From contig CAMYOL010000007.1 of NCBI GenBank assembly GCA_947260005.1, forward strand, positions 111,529-175,528: 64,000 nt of DNA. Direction: 5' to 3'. The stretch is from an uncultured Ectothiorhodospiraceae bacterium (GTDB lineage Bacteria; Pseudomonadota; Gammaproteobacteria; UBA6429; Thiohalophilaceae). The position numbers and the translations under genes are program-made. Position 1 is the first letter of the stretch, and each line of letters opens with the position of its first letter. The notes under the pieces were generated by a model that had not been told where the DNA came from, did no database searches, and worked only from the letters and a program-made list of their open reading frames with translations. Positions 31,492 to 40,484 of this stretch are shown here, piece after piece.

Positions 31492-32429
31492 GCCAGTTTC
31501 TCCGCGACACGCATGATGGCGCTACGTGAACGTGGATTGTTTTGTACTTCTTCTTTGCTTGCCTTAACGGCTTTACCAACCAGCTTTAAGCGCGCATTGA
31601 CTTCAACATGTCGAATCGGTAAATCGTGAGGATATTGATCACCCTGACTTTGTTCGCGCATAAAACGTTTTACGATTCGGTCTTCTAATGAATGAAAGCT
31701 AATGACGACTAAACGTCCGCCGATGGCCAGCGTTTCAAGTGATGCTGCTAAACAGGCTTTTAAATCATCTAATTCATGATTAATTTCAATTCGTATCGCC
31801 TGAAAGGTACGTGTTGCCGGATCCTTACCCTGTTCACGAGTGGGTACAGCTTGCGCCACAATCGAAGCCAAACGCTGCGTTGTGGTAATGGCCTGGGTCT
31901 CGCGCTCTCTTAAAATGGCTCGGGCGATGCGTTTCGCAAAACGTTCTTCGCCATATTCTTTCAATATCTTAATCAACTCTTGCTCTTCAACCCTGGCAAG
32001 CCACTGTGCAGCCGACATACCCTGTTCAGTATCCATGCGCATATCCAAAGGACCATCGCGACGAAAACTAAAGCCACGCTCTGCATCATCCAGCTGTGGA
32101 GAAGAAACGCCTAAATCCAGCAATATTCCATTCGCAGGCTGTGCCCAGCCTGTTTCTGCCAGGGCCTGATCGATGTCGGCAAAACTGCCTCTATATATAT
32201 AGGTATGTGCCCGCTTGCCTAAACGCTGTTTTGCATCCGCGAGTGCCGCAGGATCCTTATCGATGACCAATAAATGTCCGGATTCGGGCATCTGCTCGAA
32301 TTTCTGCAGGATCATTTGACTGTGACCTCCCCGTCCATACGTTCCATCGATATAAACCCCCTCGGGTTTGATTTGCAAAGCCTCAACCGCCTCGTTCAGT
32401 AATACCGTTTCGTGTAAAAAATCTTCCAC
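31488..32429 (-). CDS. rsmH: 16S rRNA (cytosine-1402-N4)-methyltransferase RsmH
   Basis: AdoMet-dependent methyltransferase modifying C1402 in the ribosomal P site; RsmI, encoded at 33.5 kb, adds the 2'-O-methyl to the same nucleotide. Motifs: HETVLLNEAV, DGTYGRGGHSQMIL, LLDLGVSSPQLDDAERGFSF, and VISFHSLEDRIVKRFM. Length 313 is typical. Five bases separate it from mraZ. Confidence 0.97.
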   Translation of the reverse strand: MEDFLHETVLLNEAVEALQIKPEGVYIDGTYGRGGHSQMILQKFEQMPESGHLLVIDKDPAALADAKQRLGKRAHTYIYRGSFADIDQALAETGWAQPANGILLDLGVSSPQLDDAERGFSFRRDGPLDMRMDTEQGMSAAQWLARVEEQELIKILKEYGEERFAKRIARAILRERETQAITTTQRLASIVAQAVPTREQGKDPATRTFQAIRIEINHELDDLKACLAASLETLAIGGRLVVISFHSLEDRIVKRFMREQSQGDQYPHDLPIRHVEVNARLKLVGKAVKASKEEVQNNPRSRSAIMRVAEKLA

Positions 32430-32434
32430 GGCGG

Positions 32435-32890
32435 CTATAACGACAATGACTCCAGATCGTCAGAAAAACCATCATCTGAATTGGTTTCATCCAACCATTG
32501 GTCACGGCGATCGTTCCAGGTTGTTTCATCCCAGACTTCAAATTTATTTCCCTGGCCAAGCAAAATGACGCGTTTTTCTAATCGAACCAGTTCACGCAGC
32601 GCAGGCGGTAACAAAATTCTTCCATGGGAATCGAGGTCAACCTCCGAGGCATGACCTAACAAGAGGTGTCTTAGACGAGAAGCTTGTTTATTGAGGCTTG
32701 GCAGACGAACCAGTTTGCGTTCTATTTCTTCCCATTCATTTGCTGGGTAGATCGATAGACAAGGATCACTCATACCGAGAGTGACCACTAACTGACCATC
32801 CACAGACGACTGTATGCCTTCCCGATATTTTGTCGGAATAGCCATTCGCCCCTTGGCATCGAGATTTAGAATCGTGACACCTTTAAACAC
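32435..32890 (-). CDS. mraZ: Transcriptional regulator MraZ
   Basis: DNA-binding protein that represses its own division cluster in E. coli. It has two SpoVT/AbrB-type repeats with the DxxxR core, LDAKGRMAIPTKYR and LDSHGRILLPPALRE. The GTG at 32890 gives (M)FKGVTILNLDAKGR and 151 residues, the family length; GGGGA lies upstream. An upstream ATG at 32932 would add 14 residues and would sit inside the putative operator. Confidence 0.95.
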   Translation of the reverse strand: MFKGVTILNLDAKGRMAIPTKYREGIQSSVDGQLVVTLGMSDPCLSIYPANEWEEIERKLVRLPSLNKQASRLRHLLLGHASEVDLDSHGRILLPPALRELVRLEKRVILLGQGNKFEVWDETTWNDRRDQWLDETNSDDGFSDDLESLSL

Positions 32891-32916
32891 GCTTTTTGTC
32901 CCCTTTAGACGGTATG

Positions 32917-32941
32917 ATCCATCTAGTCCCACTTTTTCCCA
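32917..32941 (-). promoter_or_regulatory. Putative MraZ operator (TGGGN direct repeats)
   Basis: On the - strand, TGGGA, TGGGA and a weaker TGGAT occur at exact 10-base spacing (32937-32941, 32927-32931, 32917-32921), each separated by 5 bases. E. coli MraZ is known to bind TGGGN repeats with 5-base spacers upstream of mraZ. A further TGGGA at 32967-32971 is in phase, 30 bases upstream. Confidence 0.75.
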
Positions 32942-32950
32942 CTACATAAC

Positions 32951-32979
32951 ACTATAGTGCCTAACTTCCCACGGAGCAA
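32951..32979 (-). promoter_or_regulatory. Candidate sigma-70 promoter of mraZ and the division cluster
   Basis: Read on the - strand, TTGCTC (32974-32979) and TATAGT (32951-32956) are separated by 17 bases. TATAGT differs from TATAAT at one base; the -35 is weaker. Transcription would start near 32943, directly at the TGGGN boxes, so MraZ binding there would fit repression. Confidence 0.55.
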
Positions 32980-33171
32980 GGGGAATAGCCCACAAAACTA
33001 AGAAAATAGTTGCTTATTTGTCAGTAACTTAGAGAGGTTTTGATCAAGAAATGGGCAAATATTCAAGAAAGCTAATGGATAAATATCCTTCATAAACAGA
33101 TGGTTACAGAGGGTAGTTAAAGTGAAAAATCAGGAAATTTCGATCAATATTTGATCAAATTTAGAAAGATA

Positions 33172-33531
33172 AGTGAAAGTCGGCCGATAAGCCGGGTTCT
33201 GTCGTGGACAACCATTCATCTAGGCCATTCGTCACCAAATGGCTCAAGCAGCCTACCCGGGTGCAGCATGGGCCATGCTATAACACCCCTATTTGGCCTT
33301 GCTCCGAGTGGGGTTTTCCCTGCCACTGATGTTACCATCAGCGCGGTGCGCTCTTACCGCACCATTTCACCCTTACCAAGCTTTGAATTCACAAAGCCAG
33401 GCGGTATATTTTCTGCGGCACTTTCCATCGGCTCTCGCCGCCCAGGCGTTACCTGGCACTCTGCCCTAGTGGAGCCCGGACTTTCCTCTAGAAATTTTCA
33501 TTGCTAGCGATTGCCTGGCCGACTTTCACTG
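33172..33531 (-). ncRNA. rnpB: RNase P RNA (M1 RNA)
   Basis: Catalytic RNA of RNase P, which trims tRNA 5' ends. On the - strand the 5' end GTGAAAGTCGGCCAGGCAATCGC pairs with the 3' end CCGGCTTATCGGCCGACTTTCAC to form helix P1. Conserved blocks are present: GAGGAAAGTCCGGGCTCC, GGGTGCCAGGTAACGCCTGG-like P3/P4 region, GGTAAGGGTGAAA, GTGCGGTAAGAGCGCACCG, GGAGCAAGGCCAAATAGGGG, GGTAGGCTGCTTGAGCC, and GACAGAACCCGGCTTATCGG. It is bacterial type A. A TAAAAT -10-like box lies just upstream, inside the short gap after rsmI. Confidence 0.96.
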
Positions 33532-33548
33532 TCTATTTTAACGGATAG

Positions 33549-34418
33549 TTAATCATAATGCTGCTTTGCTTGCTCTCGTATCTGCAAAGCTTGTTCATAG
33601 AGGGCATTTTTCTTTTTACCGGTAAGTTCAGCACTGATGGTGGCGGCATCTTTTACACTCATTTTTTGTAACAACGCCTTCAATAAACTTTCAACCTTGA
33701 TATTAGCCTGTTCAGGATCCTCAACCGGTAGCGCTCCCTCGATCACCAAAACGCACTCACCCTTTTGCTGCTCGGGATTTTCACGAATCCAGTTGGCCAG
33801 TTCTATCGCCGGGGCTCGTTTCACAGTTTCATAAATTTTCGTCAATTCTCGTAACAGGGTCAGCATGCGTTGTTCGCCCAATATAGCCGCTACCGACTCC
33901 ACACAGGCTAATATACGATGCGGCGCCTCATAAAACACAAGCGTTCGGGTCTCGTCTTTAAGCTCACTCAATATTTTTTCCCGAGCCCCTGATTTGGCGG
34001 GTAAAAACCCCTCAAAACAAAACCGATCAGTGGGCATGCCAGCAACCGATAAGGCCGTAATCAATGCACTGGCACCTGGGATTGGGACCACCTTCATTTC
34101 GCGTTGATGAATCCGTGTGACAATTTTATATCCTGGATCACTGATCAACGGTGTGCCCGCATCACTGATCAAGGCTATGGACTGCCCATCCTGTAATCGC
34201 TTTATAATTTCGTCGCTTTGATCACGTTCATTATGCTCATGAACTGCCATCATCGGTACCTGAATCGAAAAATGCCTAAGCAACTTTTGGCTATTTCGTG
34301 TATCTTCAGCAGCAATAAGGTCAACCGATTTTAGTACCTCTACTGCGCGTTGGGTCATATCCCCCAAATTACCAATTGGGGTCGCCACCACATAGAGAAC
34401 GCCGGTTTTTGTAGACAC
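33549..34418 (-). CDS. rsmI: 16S rRNA (cytidine-1402-2'-O)-methyltransferase RsmI
   Basis: Tetrapyrrole-methylase-fold AdoMet enzyme that 2'-O-methylates C1402, paired with RsmH on the same base. Motifs: LYVVATPIGNLGDMTQRA, AAEDTRNSQKLLRHF, LISDAGTPLISDPGY and PGASALITALSVAGMP. Length 289 is typical. It is divergent from lpoA over 44 bases and ends 17 bases before the RNase P RNA. Confidence 0.97.
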   Translation of the reverse strand: MSTKTGVLYVVATPIGNLGDMTQRAVEVLKSVDLIAAEDTRNSQKLLRHFSIQVPMMAVHEHNERDQSDEIIKRLQDGQSIALISDAGTPLISDPGYKIVTRIHQREMKVVPIPGASALITALSVAGMPTDRFCFEGFLPAKSGAREKILSELKDETRTLVFYEAPHRILACVESVAAILGEQRMLTLLRELTKIYETVKRAPAIELANWIRENPEQQKGECVLVIEGALPVEDPEQANIKVESLLKALLQKMSVKDAATISAELTGKKKNALYEQALQIREQAKQHYD

Positions 34419-34462
34419 GCTATAATCCTTAAGTTAGAGATGAAAATGGGAATTAATTTAAT

Positions 34463-36319
34463 ATGACAACACGTTTTCTGGTTTTATGCGGCCTTCTGAT
34501 TGGCTTAGCTGGTTGTACAATTACAAAAGACACCGACATTACTGACGCAGAAATTTCTGATACTGATCCTGAACTGTTGTTTCAATCAGGTCAATTTGAA
34601 AATGCAGCAAGAAGTTTTTTAGTCATATCAAAATCTTCAACGGGTAGTCAGCAGACCTATTTTCAACTTCGTGCCAGCGCGGCGCTGGCCCGATCTGGCA
34701 AATTAACTGAGGCTCAGCAGATATTAACAACCATTGATTACGCTGCCCTGGATTCTTTTCACCAGATGATATATCGCTTAACCCAGGCAAATATGACCAT
34801 AGCGGAACGTCAGCCAGCTCAAACCTTAATTGCTCTTGAAACCCCATTTATAGATACGACGCCTGAGATTTATCTGGCAGAATTTCATGATCTGCGTGCT
34901 GAAGCCAATACCTTACTCGGTAATCGACTGGAGACCGCTAAGGAACTGGTTGCCCGTGAAAATTACTTATCCAATAAAGAGCTGATAACTCAAAATCAAC
35001 AGGATATCTGGTCGGCACTCGCCAGTATGTCGGAACGCGCCCTGCAACAATTACGTTCGGCCCCGCCACCCGATGCATTAAGCGGCTGGATGGAGCTGGT
35101 ACAAATTGCAAAAATCCATCAACTCAGCCCTAATCGATTAAAAGAGCAAATTTATTTATGGCGAGAAAAATACCCAAACCATCCGGCTTCTGAAGAGATC
35201 TTATTAGCCTTATCTCAACGCAAACAAGAAGACGTTTCTTACCCTGATCGTGTCGCTATGTTAGTGCCGTTGAGTGGTAAGTTTTCAAAAGCAGGAGAGG
35301 CCTTGCGTGATGGCTTTCTAGCAGCCTATTTTACCTTGCGTCCCAACACGGATCAGTCAATACGAATTTATGATGTTGGAGATGATCAACAAGTACAAAA
35401 CATATACCAACAAGCGGTTGATGATGGCGCCCAGTTTATCATTGGACCATTAACCAAAGATGCGGTTAAACGAATTAATGACCTGGAAGAATTGCCGGTA
35501 CCGATCATGGCCCTGAATTATACTGCAGAAGATGAAGCGGCGCGTAGCAACTTCTACCAATTTGGTCTCTCTCCTGAAGAGGAAGCCCGACAAGTTGCAG
35601 AGCGAACCTGGTTAGACGGACATGTGAATGCAGCCGTGTTAGTGCCCGATGGTCCATGGGGTGAGCGTATTTATCAGGCCTTTAAAGGGCGTTGGGAATT
35701 AATGGGTGGCCGTATTGTCGAAAAACAGGCCTATGAAGCAACAAAAACTGATTTCGCTCAACCTATTCGAGCCATGCTGAACATTGATGATAGTAAACGT
35801 CGTTATCGTCGAATCGCAACAACATTAAAGCGCGACATCAAATTTACCTCACGACGTCGTAAAGATATAGATTTTATCTTTATTGCCGCCTACCCAAGAC
35901 AAGCAAGACAAATTCGCCCTCAACTCAAATTTTATCACGCCAGTAAAGTCCCCGTTTATGCGACTTCCCATGTTTATACAGGAGTATTAAACCAGGAACG
36001 GGATCGCGATATGGATGGCCTTCGTTTTGGTGACATGCCTTGGGTCTTATCAGAGAGCTCAGAACATCGCGGTATTCGTGCCGAGATTGATAGTCAGATT
36101 TCGGATGCCGGTAATGCTTTGCAAAGATTATATGCCCTTGGTATCGATGCGTTTAATATCATCGGTGCATTGAACACACTTAGAAATTATCCTTATGAAC
36201 GTTTTGATGGGGAGACTGGAAGTTTAAGCCTGGATGATCAATTACGTGTCCGTCGCCAGTTAACCTGGGTGAAATTCCGTAGTGGTCGCCCGGTGGCGAT
36301 TGAGCAAGGCAAACTTTAA
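34463..36319 (+). CDS. lpoA: Penicillin-binding protein activator LpoA
   Basis: Outer-membrane lipoprotein that in E. coli reaches through the peptidoglycan to stimulate PBP1A. The signal peptide ends at the lipobox LAGC, with C18 to be lipidated. An N-terminal TPR-like helical region (about 35-250) precedes a periplasmic-binding-protein-like domain beginning VAMLVPLSGKFSKAGEALRDGF (near 270). The 618 residues and the gene order rsmI/lpoA/yraN/SIS match E. coli and Pseudomonas. Confidence 0.94.
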   Translation: MTTRFLVLCGLLIGLAGCTITKDTDITDAEISDTDPELLFQSGQFENAARSFLVISKSSTGSQQTYFQLRASAALARSGKLTEAQQILTTIDYAALDSFHQMIYRLTQANMTIAERQPAQTLIALETPFIDTTPEIYLAEFHDLRAEANTLLGNRLETAKELVARENYLSNKELITQNQQDIWSALASMSERALQQLRSAPPPDALSGWMELVQIAKIHQLSPNRLKEQIYLWREKYPNHPASEEILLALSQRKQEDVSYPDRVAMLVPLSGKFSKAGEALRDGFLAAYFTLRPNTDQSIRIYDVGDDQQVQNIYQQAVDDGAQFIIGPLTKDAVKRINDLEELPVPIMALNYTAEDEAARSNFYQFGLSPEEEARQVAERTWLDGHVNAAVLVPDGPWGERIYQAFKGRWELMGGRIVEKQAYEATKTDFAQPIRAMLNIDDSKRRYRRIATTLKRDIKFTSRRRKDIDFIFIAAYPRQARQIRPQLKFYHASKVPVYATSHVYTGVLNQERDRDMDGLRFGDMPWVLSESSEHRGIRAEIDSQISDAGNALQRLYALGIDAFNIIGALNTLRNYPYERFDGETGSLSLDDQLRVRRQLTWVKFRSGRPVAIEQGKL

Positions 36320-36328
36320 CTGCGCATT

Positions 36329-36694
36329 GTGGGCTATACTCAAAGAACAGGGCAACAGGCAGAAACACTGGCCTGTGATTTTTTAAGCGATAAGGGTTTA
36401 AAGCTTATCACTAAAAATTATCATTGCCGCTATGGAGAGATTGATCTGATTATGAAACAAGACCAGACCATTGTATTTGTGGAAGTTCGTTCAAGAAAAT
36501 CAAATAATCTTGTTGATAGTGCTAGCAGTGTTAATTGGACTAAACAACAAAAATTACAACGGACTGCAGAAAATTACCTGCAACAAAACCATGTGCCTGC
36601 ATCTATTCCGGCACGATTTGACGTTATCGCGGTAACTCACAACCAGAGCCAACGTGCTGACATAAACTGGATACAAAATGCATTTGAAGGTTAA
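36329..36694 (+). CDS. yraN: YraN family protein (UPF0102), endonuclease-like fold
   Basis: Small protein of unknown role with a restriction-endonuclease-like fold. Signature pieces are GQQAETLACDFLSDKGL, NYHCRYGEIDLIMKQD and VFVEVRSRK; the E, D and ExR residues form the predicted nuclease-type site. The start is GTG at 36329, 9 bases after lpoA. Length 121. Confidence 0.93.
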   Translation: MGYTQRTGQQAETLACDFLSDKGLKLITKNYHCRYGEIDLIMKQDQTIVFVEVRSRKSNNLVDSASSVNWTKQQKLQRTAENYLQQNHVPASIPARFDVIAVTHNQSQRADINWIQNAFEG

Positions 36695-37295
<601 letters not shown>

Positions 37296-37297
<2 letters not shown>

Positions 37298-37374
37298 AAA
37301 AATAGGGGGCAGAGACGTATTAATTATTTTCTGTGGTAGAAAATAATTAATACGTCTCTGCCCCCTATTTTTTT
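37296..37374. terminator. 37-bp perfect inverted repeat (family A hairpin) after the SIS gene
   Basis: Arms at 37296-37332 and 37338-37374 are fully complementary with a 5-base loop GTGGT. They contain the core GGGGGCAGAGACGTATT. The right arm ends in a run of Ts, so it would act as a strong bidirectional terminator. It begins within the stop codon of the SIS-domain gene. Confidence 0.75.
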
Positions 37375-37405
37375 TTGACCCCTATTTTTTTCAATTCACT
37401 TGTCA

Positions 37406-37457
37406 TTCCCGCGAAGGCGGGAATCCACATATATTTAGATTCCCGCCTTCGCGGGAA
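37406..37457. repeat. REP-like palindrome (GCGAAGGCGGGAAT type)
   Basis: Perfect 20-bp inverted arms at 37406-37425 and 37438-37457 around a 12-base spacer, followed by GTGCCCTGCGGGTATGACGG. The arm contains CCCGCGAAGGCGGGAATC, itself an inner palindrome. This is a widespread extragenic repeat type. It sits directly after the preceding hairpin and before the CDP-alcohol transferase gene. Confidence 0.65.
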
Positions 37458-37575
37458 AAGTGCCCTGCGGGTATGACGGTAACGTAATCCTTTTCCTACA
37501 AGCAAATCAGACTTTTCCGATGTTGCCCCGTCGCATACAACGTTACTCTGCTCAAATCAATAAATGGGGTTATTA

Positions 37576-38859
37576 ATGAGTAAAATAAACAATTTAAAAG
37601 TTAAAACAGAAAAACGGGTGGCAGATAGTATTTCCTGGCACCCAAATGTGATCTCTACATTAAAGTTGATGCTCAGTATTCCTATTATACTATTACTGCT
37701 TTTTCCGAACAGTATAACCGGCTATTCCTCCTACGCGATTGTATTTGCATTTGTCATTTTTGGTTTGCTGGATTATTTAGATGGTGTCATCGCTAAACAT
37801 CATGACCAGGAAACAGTATTTGGTCGTTATTTTGATCGGATAACGGACTACCCGCTCTTACTGGTACTTGGTTATCTTGCCATTGGTATGGTGCCGGCCA
37901 TTCTGATAGCACTTAAAATAATTCTCGATGCAATCTTGCTCTATCTTTACGCGCGATATAAATATTATAGTTACAATCGTTTACGTACGGGGATTCATTA
38001 TCTAACCCTGTTTATTTTATTGATCAATGCATTACAAATAAATTCTCCATTTTTAAACACTCAACTTGCGACCAATATTTTAATACTCAGTAGTTTTGTA
38101 AACAGTATTATCATTGCTATCCATCTGGGTTGGCTGAAAAAGAAATATATTGCCGACAGCTTATCTTTTGGCAATTTACTCTGTGGCGTGATTGCCATCT
38201 ATATGGCCTACCTGGGCAAATTAGAGTTTAGTATATTATTTTTATTGACTGGCGCATTGTTTGATGGCCTGGATGGCTTTGCTGCTCGCAAATACGGCTC
38301 AACTCGATTCGGCGTTTACAGTGATGACATCGCCGACGGCTTTACATACGGCGTCGCCCCTGCCATTGCCTTAATGATTCATTTTTATCAGGTTGATGCA
38401 AACCTGTTAGTTGATGGCCTAATCATTGGTAGCATTTACATTATTTTTACCATTTCAAGGCTGGTGTACTTTACCTTAAATAAAGAAAATGCCGATCCGA
38501 ATTACTTTCAGGGAGCCCCCAGTACCCTGGGCGGAATTGTCGTGTTGTCGAGCTGTAACATTTTTAAAGATCACGTCACTCTGATAGCCCTATTCATCGG
38601 CATAGCCTGCATCCTGATGGTGAGCCTGAATTCCCAATATCGGCACATTGGTCGACTGTTGCAGAACATTCAATTAAAACGCCGCTTGCTCGTACCCGGC
38701 ATATTATTGGTCTTATCCTTAACCGTCATCGGCCATGCCGATTGGTTGATTATCGGTTTGTTTAGCCTGGTGATGGCCTATGGTCTTGCACCTATCTTGT
38801 TGATTTTTTATCGACTATTTCAAAAAATCCCCCAAACAGACGGCAATAATCAGGCCTAG
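37576..38859 (+). CDS. Two-domain CDP-alcohol phosphatidyltransferase-like membrane protein
   Basis: A 427-residue polytopic protein carrying two CDP-alcohol phosphotransferase motifs, where family members normally have one. The first, at residues 66-91, reads DYLDGVIAK then G83, D87 and D91; the usual AR is AK. The second, at 230-254, reads DGLDGFAAR then G246, D250 and D254, one residue shorter than the usual spacing. The second half, with SLSFGNLLCGVIAIYMA and FTYGVAPAI, resembles phosphatidylserine synthase; the first is closer to generic PgsA-type proteins. The products are probably membrane phospholipids, but substrates cannot be fixed. ATG 37576 is chosen over 37564 because GGGG lies upstream. 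Confidence 0.82.
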   Translation: MSKINNLKVKTEKRVADSISWHPNVISTLKLMLSIPIILLLLFPNSITGYSSYAIVFAFVIFGLLDYLDGVIAKHHDQETVFGRYFDRITDYPLLLVLGYLAIGMVPAILIALKIILDAILLYLYARYKYYSYNRLRTGIHYLTLFILLINALQINSPFLNTQLATNILILSSFVNSIIIAIHLGWLKKKYIADSLSFGNLLCGVIAIYMAYLGKLEFSILFLLTGALFDGLDGFAARKYGSTRFGVYSDDIADGFTYGVAPAIALMIHFYQVDANLLVDGLIIGSIYIIFTISRLVYFTLNKENADPNYFQGAPSTLGGIVVLSSCNIFKDHVTLIALFIGIACILMVSLNSQYRHIGRLLQNIQLKRRLLVPGILLVLSLTVIGHADWLIIGLFSLVMAYGLAPILLIFYRLFQKIPQTDGNNQA

Positions 38860-38975
38860 TATTGTCAAAATGTGTTAAATTTCACATTATTTATAGTGTT
38901 ATACATAGATAATCACTCTTAATAATAACTTTAAGCTCGAAACAGAATAATCAAGAAACTGGGGAGAACACGGCG

Positions 38976-39251
38976 GTGTTACGTAGAATACGGAAGAATT
39001 TTAATTCAGCCTATATCAGCCCGATGTCGGCTTCGAGAAAAGCTCAACAACTGACCTCTTACGAGTCTGCACAGTTGAACAATACTGAACAGCAGCCCCG
39101 TCGGGAACACGATCGTCGTTGTGGCCGGGATCGCCGGCAATCACGCCAGGCCGTCATGTTGGATCTACGCAGTCCTTATGCTCGCCGAAAAAATGGACGC
39201 CGAGATAAAGAAATGAAATACCACTCGATTGGGTTGGATGTGTACGTTTAA
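38976..39251 (+). CDS. Small Arg-rich protein, function unknown
   Basis: A 91-residue strongly basic protein. The middle is rich in arginine: RREHDRRCGRDRRQSRQ, then VMLDLRSPYARRKNGRR, and the end is GLDVYV. Small gammaproteobacterial hypothetical proteins with similar DRR repeats and a GIDVY-type end are known to me, but without an assigned role. GTG start with GGGGAG 10 bases upstream. No signal or membrane segment. RNA or DNA binding would be a guess from charge. Confidence 0.6.
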   Translation: MLRRIRKNFNSAYISPMSASRKAQQLTSYESAQLNNTEQQPRREHDRRCGRDRRQSRQAVMLDLRSPYARRKNGRRDKEMKYHSIGLDVYV

Positions 39252-39270
39252 AAAATAAATGGGGGTCAGG

Positions 39271-39351
39271 AAAAAAATTGGGGTCAGAGACGTATTTTTG
39301 GTTCGATAATTAAATAAAATTCAAAAATACGTCTCTGACCCCTATTTTTTT
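39271..39351. terminator. Family A inverted-repeat hairpin after sspB
   Basis: Arms at 39280-39300 and 39322-39342 are 21 bases and perfectly complementary, with the core GGGGTCAGAGACGTATT. The flanking A-run and T-run extend pairing with one mismatch. It abuts the sspB stop codon and faces the end of the small Arg-rich gene, so it would terminate both convergent transcripts. A half copy, GGGGGTCAGG, lies at 39261-39270. Confidence 0.7.
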
Positions 39352-39720
39352 CTATTTAACCAACTTCAAAGAAGGTTTGTCCGGCTTAGGCGGTTCTGGT
39401 GGTTCATCACCTTCGTTGAATACCATACCCTGGCCATTTTCCTTGGCATAGATGGCCAGCACGGCATCAATCGGAAAAATGACCTGCATCGGTTTACCAG
39501 AAAAACGCGCATCAAAATTGACATGTTCATTATTTAATTCGAGATTGCTGACTGCACGTGGGGCTATATTTAAAACTATCTTGCCATTTTCGACATATTG
39601 CACGGGAACTTGCACATCGTCATTGCTCGCATCAACCAATAAGTAGGGCGTAAGTTCATTATCAACAATCCATTCATAGATGGCTCGAATCAGATAGGGC
39701 TGACTGGGGGTTAATTCCAT
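39352..39720 (-). CDS. sspB: ClpXP adaptor SspB
   Basis: Adaptor that delivers ssrA-tagged proteins to ClpXP. The substrate-binding domain shows PYLIRAIYEWIVDNELTPYLLVD, GKIVLNIAPRAVSNLEL and FDARFSGKPMQVIFPIDAV. After a Pro/Asp/Glu-rich linker, the C-terminal PSLKLVK is the ClpX-docking tail. Length 122. It lies downstream of sspA, the usual operon. Confidence 0.95.
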   Translation of the reverse strand: MELTPSQPYLIRAIYEWIVDNELTPYLLVDASNDDVQVPVQYVENGKIVLNIAPRAVSNLELNNEHVNFDARFSGKPMQVIFPIDAVLAIYAKENGQGMVFNEGDEPPEPPKPDKPSLKLVK

Positions 39721-39768
39721 GGTTCTATCCCCGAACGTAAAATAAACGCGTAAATTGACTAACGATAA

Positions 39769-40392
39769 TTAAGAATGCATTTCTCTTTCACTTTCCGTTA
39801 AACTTTCCTGGAAAGCGGGACGTTCAAATATTTTATTCGCATAGTTCAATAATGGTTTGGCCGCGCCCGGTAATTGAATATTATATTCAGGTAAGCGCCA
39901 CAACAACGGTGCGATTGAACAGTCCATTAAACTAAACTCATCACTCATGAAAAATGGTTTTGAGTCAAAAATAGGGACCGCACTGAGTAGACCGTCTCTA
40001 AGATCATCTCGAGCGGTATCGGCATCCGCGCCACCCTTACTGATCTTCTCCGCAAGTTCATACCAGTCACGATCAATGCGTTGTAACATGAGTCGATTAC
40101 GGCCACGTGAAACAGGATCAACTGGCATTAATGGTGGATGTGGAAATCGCTCATCCAGATATTCGACAATGACCTGATGATGATATAAAACAAGATCTCG
40201 ATCCACCAAGGTAGGCACTTCATTGTACGGATTTAGATCAATAAGGTCTTCCGGACTATGCTCATCAGTGACGGGTTTAACTTCGAAATTAATTCCCTTT
40301 TCAGCTAAAACAATACGTACCGTATGACATCGAGCACAGGTGTCCGAAGAGAAAAGTGTCATTGCCAGACGACGATTGGTGACTTGCGCCAT
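39769..40392 (-). CDS. sspA: Stringent starvation protein A SspA
   Basis: Glutathione-S-transferase-fold protein that binds RNA polymerase and acts in stress and virulence regulation. The N-terminal thioredoxin-like part has VRIVLAEKGINFEVKPV and NPYNEVPTLVDRDLVLYHHQVIVEYLDERFPHPPLMPV, then the helical C-terminal domain. Unusually there is a CARC motif (CxxC) before VRIV. Length 207. Downstream of petC, as in Pseudomonas. Confidence 0.93.
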   Translation of the reverse strand: MAQVTNRRLAMTLFSSDTCARCHTVRIVLAEKGINFEVKPVTDEHSPEDLIDLNPYNEVPTLVDRDLVLYHHQVIVEYLDERFPHPPLMPVDPVSRGRNRLMLQRIDRDWYELAEKISKGGADADTARDDLRDGLLSAVPIFDSKPFFMSDEFSLMDCSIAPLLWRLPEYNIQLPGAAKPLLNYANKIFERPAFQESLTESEREMHS

Positions 40393-40484
40393 AAGTGAAT
40401 TACCTCGGTTAGATTACTTTATAGAACTTAAAGACTTTGAGGGGAAGATTCCCCTCTAGCCAGGAATTAATACTCGATAACGGA

